A DNA stretch of 5,021 nt, from contig CAMEIK010000107.1 in assembly GCA_945918315.1 (NCBI GenBank), forward strand, positions 1-5,021, written 5' to 3'. This document shows positions 1 through 5,021 of this stretch, one piece after another; positions within the stretch are counted from its first letter, which is position 1; the number at the start of each line of letters is the position of its first letter. This DNA comes from an uncultured Clostridia bacterium (GTDB lineage Bacteria > Bacillota > Clostridia > Oscillospirales > Oscillospiraceae). The notes beneath the pieces are model-generated. The model did no database searches. It was not told where the DNA came from and saw only the letters and a program-made list of their open reading frames with translations. Position numbers and translations under genes: made by a program.

Positions 1-537
1 CTGCTCACCATCCACAGCTGCACCTTCCGCACGGAGCTGCTGCGCTGCCACACCAAGGCGCTGCCCCATCATGTTTTCTATGAGGATAACCTGATGGTCT
101 ATCAGGCGCTCCCATTTGTCAAGAGAATGTTCTATCTCAACGCCGATTTGTACCGCTACTACATCGGCAGAGAGGGCCAGTCGGTACAGCGGGATGTGAT
201 GACCCGACGGTATCAGCACCAGCTTATTGTCACCCAAAAATGCTTTGAGACGGTCCACCTGGATGAGATCAAGGACAGCCGCCAACAAAAATACCTCAAG
301 CATGAGCTTTTTATGATGTTTGGCATCTCCGTGCTCTATTCCCGGCTGAATAAGTCTGAGGAAGCGGACAAGAATCTGGAGAAAATGTGGGAAGGCTGCT
401 ATGCGTTTGATGAAAAATGGGCAGAACACTTCCGAAAACATACGCCACTTTGGTTCATATCCGCCCCTGGAAAGGCGGGACGGAACCTGTCCAGCACCAT
501 TTACTTCGTTGCCAACAGAGTGGTACGGTTTAATTAG
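1..537 (+). CDS. Glycosyltransferase family 2, C-terminal part (5' end outside window)
   Basis: The reading frame is open from base 1 to a TAG stop at 535-537 and gives 178 visible residues; the N-terminal nucleotide-sugar-binding half lies off the left edge. The visible part starts with TIHSCTFRTELL, a form common in Firmicutes GT2 enzymes. FYEDN follows at visible residues 26-30, and its E-D pair fits the position of the catalytic base in inverting GT-A enzymes. YYIGREGQSV at about residues 53-62 is a recurrent GT2 motif. The rest is a helical tail ending in RVVRFN, a natural-looking end for this group. By family knowledge such enzymes add sugars from nucleotide-sugar donors to cell-wall or surface polysaccharides at the inner face of the membrane; donor and acceptor cannot be told here. 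An internal ATG at 94 falls just after the E-D motif and is not the true start. The stop codon lies inside the left TTAG target duplication of the adjoining foldback element, so the protein appears undamaged by that insertion. Confidence 0.85.
   Translation: MLTIHSCTFRTELLRCHTKALPHHVFYEDNLMVYQALPFVKRMFYLNADLYRYYIGREGQSVQRDVMTRRYQHQLIVTQKCFETVHLDEIKDSRQQKYLKHELFMMFGISVLYSRLNKSEEADKNLEKMWEGCYAFDEKWAEHFRKHTPLWFISAPGKAGRNLSSTIYFVANRVVRFN
534..537. repeat. Left 4-bp target-site duplication (TTAG)
   Basis: TTAG directly precedes the left terminal repeat and matches TTAG at 699-702 beyond the right repeat. The last three bases are the TAG stop of the glycosyltransferase. A 4-bp match can arise by chance at about 1 in 256, so this is supportive and not decisive. 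Confidence 0.6.
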
Positions 538-558
538 GGAACCTCTGAATAATTCGGC
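538..558. repeat. Left terminal inverted repeat of the foldback element
   Basis: The repeat begins GGAACCTCTGAA and ends AATTCGGC. It is the reverse complement of 678-698 except at position 550 (T where the right arm implies C). Confidence 0.85.
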
Positions 559-593
559 AAGAGCTGGAGGCGAGGGATTTTGGCTCAGCCGAA

Positions 594-640
594 AGTACTA
601 AATTGGAGGAATACTTTGTGTATTTCCCAATTTTAGTACT
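594..640. repeat. Central long hairpin of the foldback element
   Basis: AGTACTAAA at 594-602 pairs with 632-640 without mismatch. After a bulged T631, bases 603-606 pair with 627-630. After a bulged A607, bases 608-614 pair with 620-626 with one G-T wobble (609 with 625). The loop is TTTGT at 615-619. This gives about 20 paired positions broken by two single-base bulges. No T-run follows on either strand, so it is not a canonical intrinsic terminator, though the RNA structure could slow polymerase or protect transcript ends. Confidence 0.8.
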
Positions 641-677
641 GAACGGATGGGGCAAAAGACCCGCCACGTAAGCCGCA

Positions 678-698
678 GCCGAATTGTTCAGAGGTTCC
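678..698. repeat. Right terminal inverted repeat of the foldback element
   Basis: The repeat begins GCCGAATT and ends TTCAGAGGTTCC, complementary to 538-558 at 20 of 21 positions. It lies about 70 bases upstream of the GH2 start codon, so sequence contributed by the element is close to where the operon promoter should be. Confidence 0.85.
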
Positions 699-702
699 TT
701 AG
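699..702. repeat. Right 4-bp target-site duplication (TTAG)
   Basis: TTAG directly follows the right terminal repeat and matches TTAG at 534-537. Collapsing the two copies and removing 538-698 would leave the glycosyltransferase stop codon about 70 bases from the GH2 start, a plausible pre-insertion arrangement. Confidence 0.6.
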
Positions 703-759
703 AAGCAGATTACTGATATCTATATCCCCCGGCACAGGAAGTGTAAACTACCTATTATT

Positions 760-764
760 GGAGG
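760..764 (+). promoter_or_regulatory. Ribosome binding site that fixes the GH2 start
   Basis: GGAGG lies five bases before ATG at 770-772. This favours the start at 770 over an in-frame ATG at 647, which lies inside the foldback element and lacks a comparable Shine-Dalgarno at proper spacing. Confidence 0.85.
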
Positions 765-769
765 TAACG

Positions 770-2695
770 ATGAGAAGAGAGATTTTACTGAACAAACAAT
801 GGACATTCCAGTATCACGATGGAAAAAAGTTAGAAATTGATCTTCCCCACACTTGGAACAATCTGGATGGTCAGGATGGGGGCGACGATTACTGGCGGGG
901 TACCTGTACTTATCAAAAAGGCTTTCCGATGCTGAGACTAGGTGAGGATGAATGCGTTTACCTGGAATTTGAGGGCATCAACGCCTCTGCCAGGGTGAGC
1001 CTCAATGGAACCCTGGTTGCTGTCCATGACGGCGGTTATTCCACTTTCCGGTGCGAGATTACTGGATTGCTGAAGGAGAACAACGAGCTGACCATAGAGG
1101 TGGACAACTCGAAAAATGACAGAGTCTATCCCCAGAAGGCGGACTTCACCTTTTACGGCGGCATCTATCGGGATGTGCGGCTGGTGATTGTTCCCAAGTC
1201 TCATTTCGATTTGGATTATCTGGGCTCCTGCGGCGTGCGGGTAACGGCAACTCCTGACGGAAGCAACGCATTCGTTCGGATTCAGAGCCGGGTGACCGGT
1301 GGGCAGGTGGAAATAACCCTGTTGGATCGAGAAGGCCGAACGGTAGCCATGGGGCAGGGGACGGACACTACCCTGACCATTGTGGATGCTCACCGTTGGC
1401 ATGGCGTGGAGGACCCTTATCTCTATACCGCCCGCTGCCGCGTGACAGAAAACGGCAGCATTCAAGACAGCCTGGACATCCCCTTCGGTGTCCGCAGCTT
1501 CCGGGTGGATTCCAAGCAAGGCTTCATCCTTAACGACAAGCCCTATCCCTTACATGGTGTCTCCCGACATCAGGATCGGAAGGGGCTTGGCAATGCCATT
1601 ACAAAGGAGATGCACGAAGAGGATATGGCGCTGATTGCCGAACTGGGTGCCAATACCGTGCGTCTTGCCCACTATCAGCACGACCAGTACTTCTATGATC
1701 TGTGCGACCAGTACGGTATGGTGGTCTGGGCGGAAATCCCCTACATCAGCGAGCATATGCCAAATGGCAGAGAGAACACCATCAGCCAGATGAAGGAGCT
1801 CATTGAGCAGAATTACAACCATCCCTGCATCGTCTGCTGGGGCGTATCCAACGAGATCACCATCTCCACCAAGGATAAAAAGGACATGCTGGAAAACCAT
1901 CATGTGCTCAACGACCTGTGCCATGAGCTGGACCCCACCCGGTTCACCACCCTGGCTTGCTACGCCATGTGCGGCCCCTTCAACAAGGTAGCCCACATTA
2001 CTGACGTGGTGAGCTGGAACCTGTATCTGGGCTGGTATATGCCCGGATGCTTTTTAAATGATCTGTGGATCGGCTTCTGGCATCTGTGCTATCCCAATCG
2101 TCCTTTGGGCTACAGCGAGTACGGGGCCGAGGGTATGCCAAACCTGCACTCCGAGCATCCCCGCAGAAATGACCACACTGAGGAATACCAGGCAAAGTAC
2201 CATGAGTTCATGCTCCGGTGCTTCTGTCGGCACCCCTATATGTGGTCCACCCATGTATGGAATATGTTTGACTTTGCCGCCGACGCCCGGGACCAGGGAG
2301 GCGAACCTGGCATGAATCACAAGGGCCTTGTCACCTTCGACCGCAAGACCAAGAAGGACAGCTTCTACCTCTACAAGGCTTGGTGGAGCAAGGACCCCTT
2401 TGTGCACATCTGCTCCAAGCGGTTTACCGACCGGGCAAAGGACACCATCACTGTGAAGGTCTACAGCAACCAGCCCACCGTAACCCTGAAGGTGAACGGC
2501 AGGGAAATCGGCAGCGCCACCGAGCCGGATCATGTGTTCATCTTCCGGGTGAAGGTGGAAAAGAACACAAAAGTGGAGGCCGTAGCTGGCAGCCTGAAGG
2601 ACAGCGCTGTTTTCCATAAGGTTGATGTCCCCAATCCAGATTATGTCCTGAAAAAGTCCAAGAATCAACAGGCTTCCAACTGGGTGGATGCCTGA
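770..2695 (+). CDS. GH2 family glycosidase, beta-galactosidase-like
   Basis: The 641-residue protein has no signal peptide and is therefore probably cytoplasmic. It should release a terminal beta-linked sugar from an imported glycoside by the retaining GH2 mechanism. Domains: a jelly-roll sugar-binding domain at about 5-140 (LPHTWNN near 25-31; FYGGIYRDV near 128-136), an Ig-like domain at about 145-240, a TIM barrel at about 245-540, and a short C-terminal beta-sandwich at about 555-610. The barrel opens with GVSRHQDRKGLG (263-274). The acid/base glutamate is E362 in WGVSNEI and the nucleophile is E450 in GYSEYGAEG. NHKGLVTFDR follows at 516-525. The barrel wording is closest to Firmicutes beta-galactosidases. 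However, the N516-x-K518 pair resembles the N-x-K motif used to recognise beta-glucuronidases, though it also occurs more widely in GH2, so substrate is open. It is much shorter than E. coli LacZ (about 1,024 residues) and near the usual beta-glucuronidase length (about 600). The start at 770 was chosen because of GGAGG five bases upstream. The symporter gene begins 26 bases after the stop. Confidence 0.93.
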   Translation: MRREILLNKQWTFQYHDGKKLEIDLPHTWNNLDGQDGGDDYWRGTCTYQKGFPMLRLGEDECVYLEFEGINASARVSLNGTLVAVHDGGYSTFRCEITGLLKENNELTIEVDNSKNDRVYPQKADFTFYGGIYRDVRLVIVPKSHFDLDYLGSCGVRVTATPDGSNAFVRIQSRVTGGQVEITLLDREGRTVAMGQGTDTTLTIVDAHRWHGVEDPYLYTARCRVTENGSIQDSLDIPFGVRSFRVDSKQGFILNDKPYPLHGVSRHQDRKGLGNAITKEMHEEDMALIAELGANTVRLAHYQHDQYFYDLCDQYGMVVWAEIPYISEHMPNGRENTISQMKELIEQNYNHPCIVCWGVSNEITISTKDKKDMLENHHVLNDLCHELDPTRFTTLACYAMCGPFNKVAHITDVVSWNLYLGWYMPGCFLNDLWIGFWHLCYPNRPLGYSEYGAEGMPNLHSEHPRRNDHTEEYQAKYHEFMLRCFCRHPYMWSTHVWNMFDFAADARDQGGEPGMNHKGLVTFDRKTKKDSFYLYKAWWSKDPFVHICSKRFTDRAKDTITVKVYSNQPTVTLKVNGREIGSATEPDHVFIFRVKVEKNTKVEAVAGSLKDSAVFHKVDVPNPDYVLKKSKNQQASNWVDA

Positions 2696-2707
2696 GGAAG
2701 AAAAATG

Positions 2708-2715
2708 AAGGAGGT
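2708..2715 (+). promoter_or_regulatory. Strong ribosome binding site of the symporter gene
   Basis: AAGGAGGT sits six bases before ATG at 2722-2724 and matches the anti-Shine-Dalgarno very closely. It fills part of the 26-base gap after the GH2 stop codon, so the two genes are almost certainly on one transcript while being translated independently. Confidence 0.85.
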
Positions 2716-2721
2716 CTATCC

Positions 2722-4293
2722 ATGGCAAACAAACCCACCAATGCCGTCAATGACGGCGTGAACCGCGCCAAGCTGTATCAGCTTGCTCTGTTCCCTCTGA
2801 ATAACGGCGCAACCAATGTCTATTTTGTTCTGATTCTGTCCTATGTAGCCCAGTTCGGCTCCAGCATTCTGGAACTGGGACTGTACGCATCTATCATGGT
2901 AACCATCATGCGGGTATTTGATGCCATCACCGATCCGATCATTGGTGCGCTGATGGACCGCACCAGCACCAAATTTGGAAAGTTCCGTCCCTTTATGGTC
3001 ATCGGCAGCGTCATCATGGCGGTTTCTGTCATCTGCCTGTACTGCCTGACCCCGCTGATTCCCGCTTCCATGAAGGCCATACGTTACATCGCCTTTACTG
3101 TGGTCTATGCCGTGTGGGTCATCGGCTACACCTTCCAGACCAGCTGCACCCGGGCCGGTCAGACCGTGCTGACCAATGATCCTAAGCAGCGTCCCCTGTT
3201 CACCATCTTCAACACCGTGGGCTCCATGCTGGGCATGGGTGTGATGCAGTTCCTGATCCCTCTGATTAAGAACAACTTCAATGTTTACGACGAAGCCGGC
3301 ACCTTGATTCAGTCTGGCTATGCCCGCCCGGAGCTGTACCGAATCATCACCCCTGTGGGAATTGTGGTTTCTGTACTGCTCACCATCCTGGCCATCATCG
3401 GCATCGCCGAGAAAGACCGCCCCGAGTTCTATGGCATCGGCGGTGCCAAGCAGGAAAAGGTCAAGATTTCCGAATATGTGGAGATCATCAAAAACAACAA
3501 GCCCATGCAGCGGCTGATGGTTGCCGGTGCGGGCTGCAAGCTGGCTCTGGCCATCGCCACCAATACTACTGTGCTGCTGGCGCTGTACGGCATTATGATG
3601 GGCAACTACGACAGCTTGTATCTGCCCATGATGATTATGGGCTATGTGTTTGCCGTGCCCTTCTTCCTGCTGTCCGTCAACACTTCCCAGAAGCTGGGGC
3701 AGAAAGCCTCTCTGACCCGCTATGTCACGGTAGCCCTGTGCTGCTATGTGGGTGTGCTGGCACTGCTGCTGATTTCCAATGTGAACAATCCCGCCACCAT
3801 GCTGTCCTTCCCCTTCAACGGCGGCGGCAGCATCAATCTGTACACCATCGCCTTTATTCTCTGCTTCGGCATCGGCTACGGCGCTTACTACGCCACGGCG
3901 GATATGCCCATCCCCATGGTGGCCGACTGCTCCGACTACGAGACTTATCGCTCCGGCAAGTACATCCCCGGCATCATGGGCACCCTGTTCTCTTTGGTTG
4001 ACAAACTGGTGTCCTCTCTGGCTCAGACGTTGGTTGCCTTCATCTTTCTGATCTGTGCCGGACTGCAGGACCTGCCTACCGACAGCACCCCCTACTCCAC
4101 CGGCATTAAGGTGGCCATCATCGTCATGTTCTGCCTGATTCCCATGATCGCTTGGGCAGCGACCCTCTGGGCCATGAAGGGCTATGGTCTCACCGGAGCC
4201 AAGATGAAGGAAATTCAGAAAGTCAACGCGCAGCGGAAGCAGGCCATTGCCCAGGGGATGTCTCTGGAAGAGGCCATGGAGAAATGGAAATAA
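2722..4293 (+). CDS. GPH-family (MelB-like) sugar:cation symporter
   Basis: This 523-residue membrane protein has about 12 hydrophobic segments, roughly at 20-42, 48-65, 90-112, 119-140, 160-182, 208-229, 265-290, 300-320, 333-353, 372-392, 415-447 and 464-487. By family knowledge it imports a small glycoside coupled to Na+ or H+. The GPH signature is clear: RVFDAITDPIIGALMDR at 64-80 followed by GKFRPF at 86-91. D67 and D71 correspond to the helix II aspartates that bind the coupling cation in MelB. A second conserved stretch, ADCSDYETYRSGKY at 401-414, precedes helix 11 in this family. At helix I, where MelB has the sugar-binding K18-D19, this protein has an N-N-G-A stretch (28-31), so the sugar contacts probably differ. 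The charged tail after about 490 (KMKEIQKVNAQRKQ) is predicted to be cytoplasmic. The gene follows the GH2 gene by 26 bases, which ties its cargo to a GH2 substrate. The length is slightly above the usual 450-500 residues. Confidence 0.93.
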   Translation: MANKPTNAVNDGVNRAKLYQLALFPLNNGATNVYFVLILSYVAQFGSSILELGLYASIMVTIMRVFDAITDPIIGALMDRTSTKFGKFRPFMVIGSVIMAVSVICLYCLTPLIPASMKAIRYIAFTVVYAVWVIGYTFQTSCTRAGQTVLTNDPKQRPLFTIFNTVGSMLGMGVMQFLIPLIKNNFNVYDEAGTLIQSGYARPELYRIITPVGIVVSVLLTILAIIGIAEKDRPEFYGIGGAKQEKVKISEYVEIIKNNKPMQRLMVAGAGCKLALAIATNTTVLLALYGIMMGNYDSLYLPMMIMGYVFAVPFFLLSVNTSQKLGQKASLTRYVTVALCCYVGVLALLLISNVNNPATMLSFPFNGGGSINLYTIAFILCFGIGYGAYYATADMPIPMVADCSDYETYRSGKYIPGIMGTLFSLVDKLVSSLAQTLVAFIFLICAGLQDLPTDSTPYSTGIKVAIIVMFCLIPMIAWAATLWAMKGYGLTGAKMKEIQKVNAQRKQAIAQGMSLEEAMEKWK

Positions 4294-4432
4294 ACCCCAA
4301 AGCTGATACGATTATAGCGATTTTGTAAGCAGAAAATGACAGCAACGTGACGCTGACGGCTACAGCCGGGGACTTTGCGGCAAATCCAACGATATAGGTT
4401 TTTCCTAGCGGTTCAAAAAGGAGTACACAGCA
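4294..4432 (+). other. 139-bp spacer between symporter and GH3 genes
   Basis: No gene is supported here. A small perfect stem (CGGC-TACA-GCCG) occurs near 4356-4367 but no T-run follows, so it is not a convincing terminator. No well-spaced -35/-10 pair stands out. A stop-bounded stretch at 4329-4397 reads coding-like (VTLTATAGDF within 22 codons) but has no start codon. The spacer ends in the ribosome site of the GH3 gene. Read-through from the symporter into GH3 seems likely because no terminator is visible. Confidence 0.5.
4418..4423 (+). promoter_or_regulatory. Ribosome binding site that fixes the GH3 start
   Basis: AAGGAG lies nine bases before ATG at 4433-4435. It is the only strong Shine-Dalgarno near the start of the open GH3 frame and supports that start codon. 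Confidence 0.8.
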
Positions 4433-5021
4433 ATGGAGATAAAAGAGACAATCGAAATCTTGTCACTAGAGGAAAAAGCCGCCCTGCTCCAGGGGTGGAG
4501 CACCTGGACCACCTGGGATGGCAGCAAGAAGGGAATCCCCGCCATTTTTCTGTCTGACGGCCCCCACGGGCTTCGCAAGCAAGCAGGAGCGGGAGATCAT
4601 CTGGGCCTCAATGCCTCCATCCCCGCTACCTGCTTCCCCACCGCTGCCACCATGGCCAACTCCTGGGATACGGAATTGGGCGAGGAACTGGGCAGAGCCT
4701 TGGGAGAGGAAGCGGCGGCAAACGATGTCCATGTGGTTCTGGGCCCCGGTCTGAACATGAAGCGTTCTCCCCTGTGCGGACGGAATTTTGAGTATTTCTC
4801 CGAGGACCCCTATCTCGCCGGGAAAATGGGAGCAGCCTATATCCGGGGCATTCAGAGCAAAGGCGCTGCTGCCTGTCCCAAGCATTTCGCCGTCAACTCC
4901 CAGGAGCTGCGGCGGATGTGCATGGATTCTGTTTTGGACGAGCGCACCCTGCGGGAAATCTATCTCACCGCCTTTGAAATCGCCGTAAAGGAAGGCGGCG
5001 CAAAGGCCATCATGTCCAGCT
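4433..5021 (+). CDS. GH3 family beta-glucosidase-type enzyme, N-terminal part (3' end outside window)
   Basis: The frame from ATG 4433 has no stop to the window edge, giving 196 residues of the N-terminal TIM-barrel domain. Visible GH3 hallmarks in order are LSLEEKAALLQG (10-21), SDGPHGLR (41-48, where D42 is the usual substrate-binding aspartate), GPGLNMKRSPLCGRNFEYFSEDP (from 104, with R111, R117 and E120), the conserved K150-H151 of CPKHFAVNSQE, the RR pair at 160-161, DERTLREIYL (169-178) and IMSS at the cut edge. The nucleophile aspartate (SDW-type motif) and the C-terminal sandwich domains would lie beyond the window. There is no signal peptide, so the enzyme is probably cytoplasmic and removes terminal beta-linked glucose, xylose or a related sugar from imported glycosides. 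The wording is that of the BglB-like clostridial beta-glucosidases. It lies 139 bases after the symporter on the same strand and likely belongs to the same sugar module. Exact sugar specificity cannot be read from this part. Confidence 0.92.
   Translation, partial: MEIKETIEILSLEEKAALLQGWSTWTTWDGSKKGIPAIFLSDGPHGLRKQAGAGDHLGLNASIPATCFPTAATMANSWDTELGEELGRALGEEAAANDVHVVLGPGLNMKRSPLCGRNFEYFSEDPYLAGKMGAAYIRGIQSKGAAACPKHFAVNSQELRRMCMDSVLDERTLREIYLTAFEIAVKEGGAKAIMSS

Larger units (their letters stand above)
538..698. mobile_element. MITE-like foldback element, 161 bp, no transposase
   Basis: The left end (538-558, starting GGAACCTCTGAA) and the right end (678-698, ending TTCAGAGGTTCC) are inverted repeats matching at 20 of 21 positions. 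The single mismatch is at left position 550. Inward of these the two arms are still partly complementary (roughly 560-593 against 641-677), and the centre forms a near-perfect hairpin (594-640), so the whole element can fold back on itself. Both ends are flanked by TTAG (534-537 and 699-702), which reads as a 4-bp target duplication. There is no room for a transposase, so movement would depend on an enzyme supplied elsewhere. A 4-bp YTAR-type target and a GGAA-leading terminus resemble what I recall of the IS5 group; that family assignment is inference. The alternative is a non-mobile repeat family such as a long bidirectional hairpin, but the TTAG flanks argue for insertion. Confidence 0.75.

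Noticed and set aside
401..601. Small + strand frame overlapping the glycosyltransferase end and the element
   Set aside because: It overlaps a well-supported gene in another frame, has no ribosome site, and its C-terminus is encoded by the foldback arm.
699..726. Possible promoter pair TTAGAA (699-704) and TATATC (721-726)
   Set aside because: Spacing of 16 is acceptable, but matches to the sigma-A consensus are only about 3 of 6 and 4 of 6, which is near the chance level in this AT-richer leader.
647..769. In-frame 41-codon N-terminal extension of the GH2 gene starting at ATG 647
   Set aside because: The extension is translated from the right part of the foldback element and the leader, is basic and unlike any GH2 N-terminus, and lacks a ribosome site. 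MRREILLNKQWTF from 770 is a normal GH2 start with GGAGG five bases upstream.
938..2728. Long open frames on the - strand opposite the GH2 gene (938-1519, 1550-1996, 2054-2728)
   Set aside because: These are antisense shadows of a gene with intact catalytic motifs. Their translations show no recognisable domain and no ribosome site is evident.
4323..4338. Possible catabolite-repression (cre-like) site around TTGTAAGCAGAAAA
   Set aside because: Only the left half resembles the cre consensus. The central CG and the right half are missing, and the site lies between genes without a visible promoter.
4356..4367. Short stem CGGC-TACA-GCCG as a terminator after the symporter gene
   Set aside because: The stem is only four base pairs and is not followed by a T-run, so it would not be expected to stop transcription.
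4466..4885. Open frame on the - strand opposite the GH3 gene
   Set aside because: The + strand frame carries a continuous run of GH3 motifs across the same bases, so this is a shadow.
4518..4988. Two short + strand frames within 4518-4754 and 4788-4988
   Set aside because: They are out of frame with the GH3 coding region that is open from 4433 to the edge, and their proline/serine-rich translations are typical of shifted reading of GC-rich codons.

Overview
The window reads as a chromosomal segment of a gut-type Clostridia bacterium. Oscillospirales or a near relative is my best guess. The reasons are moderate GC, strong AGGAGG-type ribosome sites, a glycosyltransferase C-terminus of the kind common in Firmicutes surface-polysaccharide loci, and a compact carbohydrate-use operon with cytoplasmic glycosidases and a cation-coupled sugar carrier. 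The assignment is inferred from protein style alone. Every supported gene lies on the + strand.

Layout: (1) Positions 1-537 hold the C-terminal 178 codons of a family 2 glycosyltransferase, cut by the left window edge. (2) Positions 538-698 are a 161-bp foldback element. Its 21-bp terminal inverted repeats match at 20 of 21 positions, a long hairpin sits in its centre, and both ends are flanked by TTAG. It looks like a MITE that inserted exactly at the glycosyltransferase stop codon. (3) Positions 699-769 are a short leader for the next gene. (4) Positions 770-2695 encode a 641-residue GH2 glycosidase, most like a beta-galactosidase. (5) Positions 2722-4293 encode a GPH-family (MelB-like) sugar:cation symporter. 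(6) Positions 4294-4432 are a 139-bp spacer with no clear terminator or promoter. (7) Positions 4433-5021 hold the first 196 codons of a GH3 beta-glucosidase-type enzyme that runs off the right edge.

The GH2-GPH-GH3 genes form a likely co-transcribed sugar module. The symporter would import a small beta-linked glycoside, and the two glycosidases, neither with a signal peptide, would cleave it in the cytoplasm. The substrate is not fixed by the sequence. A beta-galactoside fits best, but GH2 next to a GPH carrier is also the arrangement of glucuronide-use loci, and the GH2 enzyme carries an N-x-K motif. No regulator is visible in the window.

I found no CRISPR array, RNA gene, complete insertion sequence or clearly novel multi-gene system. 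The most distinctive structure is the small foldback element at the boundary between the glycosyltransferase region and the sugar operon.
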